Origin: Capsicum annuum
Lineage: Eukaryota; Streptophyta; Magnoliopsida; Solanales; Solanaceae
Direction of reading: 5' to 3'
Assembly: GCF_002878395.1 (NCBI RefSeq)
Contig: NC_061111.1
Span: 21,267,908 to 21,331,907 of the forward strand
Length of the DNA stretch: 64,000 nucleotides
A model generated the notes under the pieces. The model saw only the letters and a list, made by a program, of their open reading frames with translations, was not told where the DNA came from and did no database searches. Each line of letters opens with the position of its first letter. Position 1 is the first letter of the stretch. This document shows positions 23,131-34,437 of this stretch, piece by piece. The position numbers and the translations under genes were made by a program.

Positions 23131-25217
23131 TCTAATATCTATAATCTATATCTATATCTATATCTATATCTATATCTATAATCTATAATCTATAATATAT
23201 TAAAAGTGTGAAAACCTTTAGAAAAGTGATTTGAACTTTTTGTCCTTCATTAAAAGATTCTATAATAGACAAAATCGTCTTTTTACTCTTTTTTTTTCCT
23301 CTAATTATTATTTTATTAAATTAAGGATTCCTAAAATATAAAAGAACCTTAATTATATATGAAAAAAAATAAAGAGTCCTAAAATACATAAAAATATAAA
23401 TAAGAAGAAATTAAGAATCCTAAAATATATATAAAAAAAATATTATCTAAATAAAGAGTTTCATTGTAAACACCCAACTGTTGATATTTTCAGACATAAT
23501 TCTTTTTAATAATAGCAATTTTTATTTTTTTTTGTAATTATAAGCATGATATTTTGAGATTTGGCTTGAGTTGTTGTGGTGTATCGGAAAAAATCGACAG
23601 AGAAATTAGAGTTTCAGAAGGAGTAGTAGCTGGAGTATCTCCAACCGGAAAAAGAGGAAGTCCGTGCACATATGTGATGATAAAATTTTGCTAATGCCTT
23701 ATCTTCGGTGAAAATTTGTTCCATTCCTAACAGAAGTCAAATACTAAGGCATTGGTAATGTTTTTCAAGTTTAGTTTATTATTTAGAGTGTGTTTTTATG
23801 AATTAATACCAAAATAATTTTGACTTTTGATATTAATAGTAAAATTTTATTTATTATATTTAATTTTACTTCTTATTTGTTAATGTGACGGGGGTTTGGG
23901 CCATAGGTGACAAAAGAGTTTTAAAATGAGGTGTAGGTGACACAAGTCTTAATAATTGAGTAGAGGTGACAATTACTTCATTATGGTTTAAGAAAGTCAA
24001 TATAAAATTAACGACAAAGTCAATATAAAATAAAATTAACAACAAAAATTATATAGAGCTTCATATGTTATTTCATTCTTTGTTTTTGTTTCTATAAATA
24101 ACATTTGGTTCATTTGTTCTTTTTCTTTTCAGAATTTGATTTCAATTTTCAAGTCACTGCAAAGCCAAGAATTTGAGATCCCAAATTATTTAATGATCCA
24201 TGATAGAGTTTTTATTGATACCCACTATATATTGTTTGGCAATCGTATCAAGCTCGGCATTCGTGACAATTCATAATTTATTCTTAACTATAATTATCTC
24301 TCAATGCATTTCTCCTCTGTCAAGATTTCTGTATATTGTTATCTAAAGTATTAAGTCGTGAAGTTTGAATGAATTAAGATATAATGGCATGTAATCTTTT
24401 TCTGCCACGCATTTGAAAAATTATTTGCATTTTTCTTGCAGGTGAAAGCAAATTGCATAGTTTATAACTTTGTTGGTTGGATGATCCACTTGAGTTGTTG
24501 TTGCTGCTTTGTATTGGTAAGATGATCCTACCTATTGTACAAGCACACAACTTAAGATTTCAAGAGATAAAGGGATGCCGAAATATGATAACCATCGGGT
24601 TAACTTCTTTTGGTTGAGAGTCTTTGAAAAGTACACTGATTAATTGTGATGATTGAACTTGAATGTGGTAACAATTCTATTTTTATTTGATAGAGAAGAG
24701 CTTATAGTAGATCTTTACATTATTTTATAAGGTTTTTGTATTTATAAAATCTGTTAATTTGCTTCTGCAGACATTATCTGAATAGTAAAAGACTTGGGAT
24801 CTAGAAATCAGGGAAGCAAAAATTAATTATTTCTTCACTCTTGAGTGACTACTAGACGGAAGAGTGCAAAACAAGTTCACGAATAAGAGAAAAAGTTATG
24901 AGGTGAAAGAGAACAAATAATAACTTTATATCTTGCAAAAGAAGTTCACAGTCTTAACTTGGCCGAAATACTTTCAAAATTTTATTGCAATTCAAACTTT
25001 CTTGTGTTTAAATTAATATACATGCTTTTCGATTGTCTAATTTCTACCTTTTCATGAAACTGGGTAAGAGCCGAAAGCAGTCCTAATGTGTAGATGCTAA
25101 ACAAATAATTCCATCAATATTTTTAAAGATCTTTGTACTTTTTACATCTTGGGTGATTTTATAAAATTAAACTCACTAAATCGAGGTACACGCACGAGAC
25201 GCGTACATCAAAACTAT
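23131..25217 (+). mobile_element. Non-autonomous Helitron (about 2.1 kb)
   Basis: The 5' end TCTA...AATATATTAAAAGTGTGAAAACC is the same as in the second Helitron at 26104. It is extended by a (TATATC)n run at 23150-23180. The 3' end has a GC-rich hairpin (GTACACGC...GCGTAC at 25186-25206) followed by AAAACTAT|T. Helitron 3' ends are normally CTRR; here it is CTAT, one change from CTAG. No Rep/helicase coding sequence is present. The interior holds AT-rich sequence and two stretches with gene-like composition (about 23560-23700 and 24440-24640) that I cannot assign. Confidence 0.6.
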
Positions 25218-26103
25218 TACTTATATATAAGTGTGAAAGAAGCAGTTGAAGCAGGAAGCTTATGGATGACATGTCTGCTTCAGCTGCTTCAATCATGAAT
25301 TTACTATATCATCCCTAGTTAATTATTATAAGTCATTTATGTATTATAAAATTAATACTATTTAATTTAAAAAAGTAAAATAGATATTCATGATGTGTAT
25401 GCTTCAGCTGCTTCAACCGTGATTTTACTATATCATCCCTATTGATTATATAAGTCAATTATGTATCTATTACTTATATATAAGTGTGAAAGAATCAGCT
25501 GAAATAGGCAACTTATGGACGACATGCCTACTTCAGCTGCTTCAATCGTGAATTTATTATATCATCCCTAATTAATTATTATAAGTCATTTATGTATCTA
25601 AAAAAAAATAATATGTTATATATTTCAAAAACAATACGTAAAAAATACTATAGATCACAATAATTAACACCTTAAAAATTTAAAAGATATAAAATATTTG
25701 GTTGACTCTTAGAATTATATCAGTGTCACTTAAATTGGAATAGTTAAAAATATAATTGAATGTCAATACCACAAAAGTTTGGACGAGGAGAGTAACATGT
25801 ATTATTTGAAAATTACATAAAAAGTATTATAAATTACAATAATTAACAACTTAAAGTATCTAAAAACATAATCTGTTATATAAAAATTTAAATTTTTTAA
25901 AGATATAAAATATTTGGTTGACTCTAGAAATTATATTCGCGCCGCTTAAATTGAATTATAAAAAGGTATTATAAATATCAATAATTAAAAACAAATTATT
26001 CTAAAAATATATTTGACTATCGATGCCACAAAAGTTTAAACAAGTTGAGTAACATGTATTATTTAAAAATTACATAAAAGGTATTATAAATTACGACAAT
26101 TAA
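25218..26103 (+). repeat. Short direct repeats between the two Helitrons
   Basis: ATGTCTGCTTCAGCTGCTTC with its downstream ATCATCCCTA..AATTATTATAAGTCA.TTATGTAT occurs three times (about 25271, 25393, 25523). TTACTTATATATAAGTGTGAAAG occurs at 25217 and 25470. GAAGCAGTTGAAGCAG (25239-25254) and CTGCTTCAGCTGCTTC (25275-25290) form a hairpin. AAGATATAAAATATTTGGTTGACTC occurs at about 25685 and 25899, and AACATGTATTATTT..AAATTACATAAAA at about 25795 and 26051. Confidence 0.7.
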
Positions 26104-26865
26104 TCTATATCTATAATCTATAATATATTAAAAGTGTGAAAACCCTTAGAAAAGTGATTTGAACTTTTTGTCATTCATTAAAAAACTATGCAATAGATAA
26201 AATCATCTTTTCACTATTTTTCTTAAATAATTATTCAATTATTATTTACTATTTTGTTCTTTAAATTTAATTAAAACCTCTATTTAATCTAGGTAAGAAA
26301 TCATACCATTTAACATTTCTAAATCAATTACAATTTTACCTTAAATAGACAAGAATTTCTAATTTTATTTAAGTTATATTTTGGCAGCAATGTTCTTTGC
26401 TTGCTGTGGCACTAGCATAGGTTATCAAGATATGCAAAAGACTTCAGGAGCTAAAACAATCGAAGGTGATTTAGAAGAAGCACTATATTTGGAGAGGTAG
26501 AAAAGAGATACCAAGTATTTTATCAAGAAGAGGGATTGAAGTGGCATGAAATCTGCAGGTCAATTTTTGCACTTCTAGGATGGAACCAAGTCAAATTACG
26601 CAACTTTATGAATTATCAAGCATTAACATCGGCTTACTAAGATACCAAACGTAATTTAAGGGGTTAGCAATGTATTTAACATGCCTCATTTGTATCTTAG
26701 ATATTTACAACTGCTATATAAATAATTAAATAAATTCTTCATCTCTACATGTCCAAAGGATGTTAAATTTAACTATTGTATTCATCTTTATTATTTAAGC
26801 AAATACCTTATTTCGTGTAACGTTTAAACTCATTAAAGTAATGTACACGCGTACACCTAAACTAG
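26104..26865 (+). mobile_element. Non-autonomous Helitron (762 bp) with clear ends
   Basis: It begins TCTATATCTATAATC and ends in a GTACACGCGTAC palindrome followed by CTAAACTAG. It sits between A (26103) and T (26866), as Helitrons do, without a target duplication. The flanks ACGACAATTA and TAACTTAAAATATCT rejoin to match an uninterrupted related copy at about 25835-25860 (ATAATTAACAACTTAAAGTATCT), which serves as an empty site and fixes both ends. Confidence 0.8.
26470..26640 (+). CDS. Short gene-like frame inside the 762-bp Helitron (possible captured exon)
   Basis: It has 56 sense codons and then TAA, following an in-frame stop at 26467. The translation is charged and compact (segments EGLKWHEICRSIFALLGWNQ and LRNFMNYQALTSAY-end). 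It has no ATG, so it would be a terminal exon. Helitrons often pick up host exons. The parent gene is not recognised. Confidence 0.3.
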   Translation, partial: FRRSTIFGEVEKRYQVFYQEEGLKWHEICRSIFALLGWNQVKLRNFMNYQALTSAY

Positions 26866-27230
26866 TAACTTAAAATATCTAACGCATATTAAAAATATGT
26901 TTGATTATCTAAATTTTATTTATGTCACATACAAAACTAAAAAATAACATATATTGAGCACGAGCCTCGACATATAGTTTTATCTATATGGTTAATATAT
27001 ATTTTATAACAAATAAATGTGTGAAGATGCAAAATATGTATATTTTATAGGTTTATCATATGCTTTAGATTTGATAAAACTATTTTAATAGCCTAAGATA
27101 TTTTGATTTTCTCACAAATTAATAGATAGCAAAGATAATTATGTTCACTGTAGAGCTAAACAGTCATATGGTATAACATTCTAGAGGGTTGTATCCGACC
27201 TGATGTTTTTACAAAGAGAGAGAAAGACTC
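26866..27230. other. AT-rich spacer between Helitron and LINE
   Basis: It contains a continuation of the repeat seen at 25838-26040 (ATATGTTTGATTATC, variant of ATATTTGACTATCGATG). I see no gene. Confidence 0.5.
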
Positions 27231-27392
27231 CCCCCTCTTTACCCCCCCTCCCCCTTTACCATTGGCATCAACCACTACCATGGATGCGACCTTAACGCCA
27301 CCTCTATTACCAAAACCACCGATAACCAATACCACGAATGAAATTCATATGGTGGAGGCTCCCATCCTCCCCCCTCGTATAGGGATATAACA

Positions 27393-29223
27393 ATGGGAAA
27401 AATCATACCCCCAAATTCAAACCCAGAAGTCGGAGTATTTGTTAAGGATAAAGCCCTGGGATCATCCGACAACGGAATTCTACTATCGGAGGAGGATAAA
27501 CTTTGTTTATACACTCCTTGGATCCATTCTGTCATCATCAAATCGGTCAAATCAAATTTCAACCACCAATATCTAAAAAGGAAATTAGAAGATTTATGAA
27601 ATCTCTCAGAACCTCTATGTCTCATAGATCTAGGGATGGGTTTTTATACGGTGAAACTCTCCAACCCAAAAAATCAATCGTCAATTCTCCATGGCAGGCC
27701 TTAGTTCATAGTTGGATGCTTCATCTCAGTCAGAAAGTGGGAGCCTAATTTTGTGCCTAGCAATTCTAACGTGGATTCAACCGTCATTCGAATCAGATTA
27801 CCCCATCTCCCTATGGAGCTATACGACACATCCATCCTTCAACGGATAGGTAAGAAAATAGGCCTACTATTGAAGGTCGATGCATGCACTTCAGCGGCGC
27901 TAAGAGGTAAGTACGGAAGAATTTGTGTTCAAATCCCCCTGGACACACCGGTAGAAGCCTCAATATCCATCAATCATCACTCTCAGCCTCTCCTCTACCA
28001 AGGTGACCCTTCAAAGCCTATTGGGGACAGAGCCCCTAGCAGAATCGGTTATGGGCCTAAAAAAGAAAAAGTCCACTTAACGACTGCTGTAAGGGGCCAA
28101 CCTAAAGTTGCTACAGGTAGGAGACCCAATACCCCTAAGTCTTCAGGGCCTCAAGACAAGAGCCAATCGGGTCCTAAGAAACCCGAACCTCCTACCGAAA
28201 ATCTCCTTTTTCTAAAAATAAATACCCCTAATTTCTAACGATAATTAAAATGAAAGAAGCCTCCCCATGTGGGTGCACCTTTGAAACACGTGGACTTAAG
28301 TAATCGTGAGACTACAATCATAACTGTGGGAAACTCTTCCACTTCCCACAGTGATGTGATTGAGAATGTCTCAAGCCTAGAAAATGCATTTAATGCTGGT
28401 GGTGTTTTCCATGGGAAAACCTCTCATCTTCCCCCCTCCCCCCAACCCTTCTCACTCTTTATATCCTAAGGAAAATATGATCGAGTTTTCTCAAGAAAGC
28501 AGTCATGGACCCTCGAATCCCCAACCAAATCACCTCCACTACAACCCCTCTATCCCTCAACCATCAACCAACTTCTTGGCTGGAGATATGCCTATCCAAC
28601 CAAACTATAGCTCTACACCTGGAATGGGAAGGGAGACAGGTCACCATTCTTATCCAGGACCCTCAATACCTGGCTCGGCTGGCTATGGTGAGTCTGAACC
28701 AGGGTCTACAGACATACGGGTTCAATATCCGGACGGTCACCCTATTCCAGGTGATCAACTCACCTTACCAGGAAGAACTGAGCACATAATCTCTAACCAA
28801 CATCATGAACCAGCTCAGTCTGGGAATCCCCTTCTTTCCACCTCACAATCTAGTACTGATATTTTTGGGACCACCTTTTGCACCTCTCACTGGGGATCAC
28901 CAAATGTCTCCCAGCCAAGCTCTATCACCATCCTTGACCACAACATCTCTACATCTCACTCTAGAGAGGGTAGAAAGGTTGAATGCTCTAGAAGCCCTGA
29001 AAGCAAGCAACAAGGACATGGAGAATTTTCTATCACAACTCAGGGTGCCAATAACAGAAATTCTCAATCTAGTAGAGCCTCAAAATATAGAGTTCACAGA
29101 GCCAGTCTAGTAGATTATGGTTATCCTGATTACCTTAGGGTTAACAGGTCTAGGTATAAGAGTAAATACAATAAACCCTATGAGTTAAGAGACTCTCAGG
29201 GTCATGATAACCTCCCTCAGTAG
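27393..29223 (+). pseudogene. LINE ORF1 (DUF4283 nucleic-acid-binding protein)
   Basis: A single frame runs from 27393 to 28238 with only two stops, TGA at 27597 and TAG at about 27693; both sit where Trp is expected (KLEDL-stop-NLSEP; GRP-stop-FIVG). The DUF4283 region (about 27500-27960) is recognisable by LCLIDLGMGFYTVKLSN, then MELYDTSILQRIGKKIG, then RICVQIPLD. The basic, Pro/Ser-rich tail follows at 28020-28238 and continues, after a frameshift, at about 28480-29223. No CCHC knuckle is evident. In plant L1 elements this protein coats the element RNA. Confidence 0.75.
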
Positions 29224-29314
29224 GAAAAGAAAGACCCCCTTCCTGACATCAACCTCCAAACCCAAGAGGAAGGACAATGTGACTTCAGCATAACCCCTCC
29301 CTCTTCACTCAAAG

Positions 29315-32300
29315 ATGAAAAACTGCATTGTGTGGAATGCTAAGGGAGCAAAAAATGCTGAATTTAGAAAGCATTGCAAAACCATGGTTAATGTGCACCA
29401 ACTATGCATCCTTGCTTTGCTAGAAACAAAGATGACTGACCACCAAGACCTGTGTGAGGAACTGGGCTTCCACAATCACATTCAGTCTGAGGCCAATGGT
29501 AATTCAGGGAGAATTTTTATCATGTGGAGAGAGAAATCCATCTCCATCACCTCTGTATACATCTCTCCTCAAGCTATTAATGCTAAGGTTAAAGTTAGTT
29601 CACCTCCCTCCTTCTGGTTTTTCAGTGTAATTTATGCTAGCCCTGACTTCCAATCCAGGGTTGATCTTTGGGGCCAGCTCTCTTCTTTCTCTGATAATTA
29701 CATTTTCCCTGAGGGTAAAAGCTGACTAGTAGGGGAGACTTTAATGAAGTCCTTAAGGCCTCTGAAAAGTTTGGAGGTTCCAGGATTAACCATAATAGGT
29801 CTAACCTTTTTATGAATTGTATAAATTACTGTAATCTTATAAACCTAGGCTTCAGGGTAGCAAATATACCTGGTATAACATGAGATATAGGAATAGATAG
29901 TGCCTAATCCTTGAAAAACTTGATTGATGTCTTTCTAATGATCTTTGGGTTCATCTGTATCCTGAGGCAACTGTTACTCACCTCTCTAGAACCTACTTTG
30001 ATCACTCCTCCCTTCTCCTTAATCTGGGTTCCATGCCCACCAACCAGATTAAGCCTTTTAGTGGAATTTATATGGCTTAGCCATTAGGATTTCCCAAGCC
30101 TGATTAAAGAGTCCTTCCTTAACTATCCCTGCATCACAGTGGAAACTTCAAATTTTGAGGAAAAGACCAGGGATTGGAACAAACTCATTTTCGGAAACAT
30201 CTTAAATAAGAAAAAGAACTTGCTTGCAAGGTTAGCTGGCATCCAAAATTCTTCCAATTACCCTACAAGCCCCTTTCTTCATGACTTGGAGAAAACCCTC
30301 CTGAAAGAGTTTAACCATATTCTTACCTTGGAAACTAAGTTCTGGAAGCTTAAATCTAGAATCTCATGGCTTATGAAAGGTGACTCTAACACCAGGTTCT
30401 TCCATACCTCCACCCTTAATAGTAGGAGAAGAAACAAAATCAACTCTCTTATAGATGGAATGGCACATGGAACTACCTCTATAAGGACATTGCTAACACT
30501 GTCTCTACCTACTATGCCAACCTCTATACCTCTAAGTACTCCTTAGGGTATCTTGCTACTCAACTCAACCCCTCTACCTTGGGATCCATCAGCTTCCTCA
30601 ACCATGACTTTCTACAAGTTATCCCTTCCTTGGAGGAAGTCGAAAGGGTTGTATTATCCTTCAAGCCCAACAAAGCCCCTGGACCTGATGACTTACATAC
30701 TTTTTTATACCAAAAATTTTGGGACATCATGGGTCCTCCTTTGGTAAAATTTTTCTAGAAAACCTTCACCTCCTACTCTATGGATCCTAGAGTTAACTCT
30801 ACTTATTTTGCCTGATCTCTAAATATAGGAATGAACCTACCTCAAAAACTTTAGACTAATAGGCCTTTGTAATACCCAGTATAAAATCATCACCAAAATC
30901 ATAACTACCAGGATGAAATCACTGCTTACTAAAATCATTGGCCCCAGTCAAGCTAGCTTCATGGATAATAGAAGGGCATTTGATAATGCCATCATTGTCC
31001 AGGAATATGCTAGTCGCTTCCCTAATATGTAGGGTAAGAAGGCTAACATGCTCCTAAAAATTGACCTTGAGAAGGCCTTTGACAGACTTGAGTGGTCTTT
31101 TATTAGGCAGCCCCTTACCTTCTTTAACTTTTCTCAAAACCTCATTAAACTCATTCTCTCTTGCATCTCTTCATCCTCTATCTCTATCCTGGTTAATGGT
31201 GGGAAGACTTCCATATTTAACCCTTACAAGGGCATTAAGCAAGGAGACCCTATGTCTCCTTACCTCTTCATCATTTGTATGGAGCTGTTGTCTAGGAGAA
31301 TCAACTATGAGGTTGATACCATCCATTGAACACCTATATCCATATCTAATAGGGGCCCTTCTGTCTCCCACCTCTTCTTTGCAGATGACCTCACTCTTTT
31401 TCTAGAGCTGATCCTAAAAACCTCCTTACCATTAATAGAATCCTCTATAGCTTTAGCTCCTATTCTGGACAAAGAATAAACTTTGCTAAATCTGAAGTCC
31501 TATTCTCATCAAATTGTAAGCTTGAGGACCAGGGGAAACTCTCCACTATCATGGGCATCCATCCCTCTACTCACCTTGGTAAATATTTGGGCTTTCCCAT
31601 CTTCCACAAAAAGCCTGAGAAGTGTGACTTCCGATTCCTCATTGACAACTTGAATAACAAACTAGCTGGGTGGAAGACTAAATTCCTCAACATGACTGGT
31701 AAGGTTAACCTAGCCAAGTCCTCATTAGCTAACGTTTCTAACCATGTTATGTAATATATCTATCTCCCCAGTAGTATCCATAAGCTGATTGAGAGAACCT
31801 AAAAGAACTTCACCTGGGGCACCACTGATGTAAAAAAAATAAACCTCCTTGGGTGGTACACTATCACCCTCCCTAAAAGAGATGGTGGGCTTGGAATACA
31901 GAGGGATGCTATCAAGAATGAAGCTCTCCTGTGTAGTTTGGGTTGGAGAATATACTCTAACCCCGCCTCCCTTTGGGCCAGCACTCTTCGATCCAAGTAT
32001 GGGACAGGGAGGACAGTTAAGGGCTCTAGGACTTGGCACAGCATTAACAATTGCTGGAGTCTATGCAAAGATGCCATGTTCTTGGCCATTAAATATGGAA
32101 CCAAAGTAAATGCCTGGGAGTATAGATGGATCCCTGGAATGCCCCCTCTATCTTTTATTATCTAAGAACCCAAAGCATATTACTTAAATACTACCACGGT
32201 CAAGGATATCTAGAGGGAAGAAAGATGGGATTTTACTCTCTTATCCTTTGAACTCCTTTCTAATATTACCTATAATATCTAAAATGCTTTCCTTCAGAGC

Positions 32301-33044
32301 ACCTACCTCAGTCAAGACACCCCTCTTTGGAGACTTACTGGGAATAGAACCTTCTTTTGCATAAGTGCCTACCATTACATTACCAACCAAAAAAAACATC
32401 CCTTCAGAACTCCCTCCTCATGAAACTGGATCTGGCATCTTAGAGTCCCCAACAAGATCAATACCTTTATGTGGATCATGCACCATAACAACCTTCCAAC
32501 AAGATACACCCTTTACAAAAGGGGTTTGAATGTTACAACCTCTTGTCACTGAGGACCAGAACCACATCTTCTTTGGGTGCAATCTTTCCAAGACATTTTG
32601 GCAAAACCTGATTAAAAAATACAAAGGGAATATGCATCTCCATATTTCCATGTTTGACACCACCAACTGGTCTACTATTGGAAAAACTTGACCACTGATA
32701 GCATTGACCCCAACACTCCTTGGGGTACCTTTCTTCCCTTCTGTTTATGGCATCTTTGGAAAACTAGAAATCCCAGTAATTTCTAAAACTCTAACTCCCA
32801 TCCATGTTTCAGCATACCTCATGTTGAAGCTATAGAATACCACCACCTAGGGAATACTAAGGATCCCTATCCCAAAGCTATCATCACCACCAAATGGATC
32901 CCCCTAACCTCTAAAACCTTTAAGCTTAATACTGATAGGTCATGTCTTGGTAACCCAGGAAGGGCTGGGATTCAGGGGATCATCAAGAATGGCAGAGGAT
33001 ATCGGGTTATAGGGTTTAGCAAAATGCATACTAAAATTTTCATC
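29315..33044 (+). pseudogene. LINE ORF2 (endonuclease, reverse transcriptase, RNase H)
   Basis: The AP-like endonuclease starts at 29315 (IVWNAKGA, then LALLETKM with its catalytic Glu). RT runs from about 30600 to 31740: NKAPGPDD (30667-30690), KIDLEKAFDRLEWSF (31060-31104), KGIKQGDPMSPYLF (31231-31272), and FADDLTLF with the catalytic Asp pair (about 31378-31401). The thumb segment is HLGKYLGFPIFHK (31573 on). A zf-RVT-like segment lies near 32455-32600. The RNase H start (KLNTDRSCLGNPGRAGIQGII, about 32927-32990) keeps the first Asp but has Arg where Gly is usual. Several stops and frameshifts, so it is inactive. Confidence 0.85.
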
Positions 33045-33267
33045 TGTTATAAATCATAATGGGTGTTATGTGTCTAATAGTAATGTCATGTGGCATATTG
33101 TTTGGCTCACAGCCAAGTAATCTCCCACCCCTTAGGTTGGATAACTTTTACTTTGGCTGTAAATAGCCTTATTTTTCTTACAAAAATGTGAAGATAGAAA
33201 TACTACTCTATTACATTCTTCTTTGTACATCTTTATTTTTTATTATTTTTTAGATAATTTTATAATA
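33045..33267 (+). repeat. Left LTR of the copia element
   Basis: It starts TGTTATAAATCA inside the LINE RNase H frame and ends about TATAATA just before the PBS. TGTAAATAG at 33161-33169 is a weak TATA-like site. Confidence 0.7.
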
Positions 33268-33283
33268 CGTTATCAGCATGAAT
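33268..33283 (+). other. Primer-binding site of the copia element
   Basis: CGTTATCAGCATGAATC follows the LTR. CGTTATCAGCACGA is common after plant copia LTRs. Confidence 0.7.
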
Positions 33284-33384
33284 CTTTGTCATCTTAAGCA
33301 AAGACTTTTCAATGATAGTAAAGGTAAGAATTTACTTTTCTTAAAATAATGTCAAATATATCTAAACATAAATTTATTGCCCTA

Positions 33385-34343
33385 GATATATCGGGCAAAA
33401 CCTACATATCTTGAGTACTTGCTTTCGAAATTCATTTGGATGTGATGGGTCTGACATGCACCATCAAAAATAAAAATCATATATCGAACCAAGACCATGC
33501 CAAGGTTATGATATTTCTCTGTCATCATCTTGACGGGGGATTAAAAATGAAATATCTTACTATTAAGGATCCTCTTATATCGTGGAATAACCTAAAAGAG
33601 ATATATATGACCACCTGGATATGGTCATCCTTTCATGGGCACTTTAAGAATGAACCGGTTTTATATTAAAAGATTTTTAAAATATAACTGCATGTAATTC
33701 TATCATGTTTAGAACTAAATCACAGTTGAATTTATGTGGAGATAATATCACCGATTATGATATGCTAGAGAAAACATTCTTAACCTTTCCTGCCTGAAGT
33801 GTGCTCCTACAACACTAATATCAATAAGTGGGATTCAAAAAGTATTCTAAACTAATTTCGCATCTTCTTGTTGCTGAACAACACAATGATATTTTAATAA
33901 AAATCACAAAATTTGACCTACTGGTACTGCTCCTTTTCCTAAAGTAAATGTTGTAAATTTTCACCAAACCAGGCATGAAAGAGGTCTGGCTCCCATCGTG
34001 ATCGTGGCCGTGGTCGAGGAAGAGATTTTAATCATGGTGATCGTCTTGCACTAAATAATGACCCTCAACACTATTAATGTAAAATGTGGGGTGAAAATCC
34101 TGAAGCAGTGCAAAGAAAAAATTCAAAAAATAAACGCTATAAGTGTGGAGAAAAGGGGCACTGGTCACGTACCCATCATACTCCAAAGCATCTGGTTAAT
34201 ATCTATAAGGAGTCCCTCAATAAAATGGACAACAATGTAGTAGCAAACTTTGTCTCTTAAGATAATCTTGAACCTATGGATTTAGATCTTGCAGATTTTT
34301 TTGCAATTCCTGAAGAAAATGCTAGTCATCTTGTCGGTGACTA
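33385..34343 (+). pseudogene. Copia gag (UBN2-type) with broken zinc knuckle
   Basis: HLDVMGLTCTIKNKNHISNQ at 33430 and IFLCHHLDGGLKMKYLTIKD at 33510 are the UBN2-type Gag core. A CCHC-like knuckle near 34135-34180 reads RYKCGEKGHWSRTHH: the second Cys and the His remain, while the first and last Cys are replaced, so the knuckle is lost. Stops and frameshifts occur between 33670 and 34130. Confidence 0.78.
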
Positions 34344-34437
34344 ATCTGTAATAGTCTGACTATTTTACTTTTCTGTTGGTTGTATTAGTTTACATTCCTA
34401 ATAGTAGTATTTCACTAATCTTGTAAATAAATAAAGT

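Larger units (their letters stand above)
27231..33044 (+). mobile_element. L1-type LINE, 3' end cut by a copia insertion
   Basis: The order is a C-rich leader, ORF1 with a DUF4283-like domain, then ORF2 with endonuclease, reverse transcriptase, a zf-RVT-like segment and RNase H. At 33044 the RNase H sequence is broken by the left LTR of a copia element. No poly(A) tail or target duplication is in view, and I could not find the missing LINE end after the copia element. Confidence 0.88.

Noticed and set aside
31171..32104. Minus-strand frames of 66-104 aa in the LINE
   Set aside because: Antisense to the ORF2 RT region, whose sense frame carries the real motifs.
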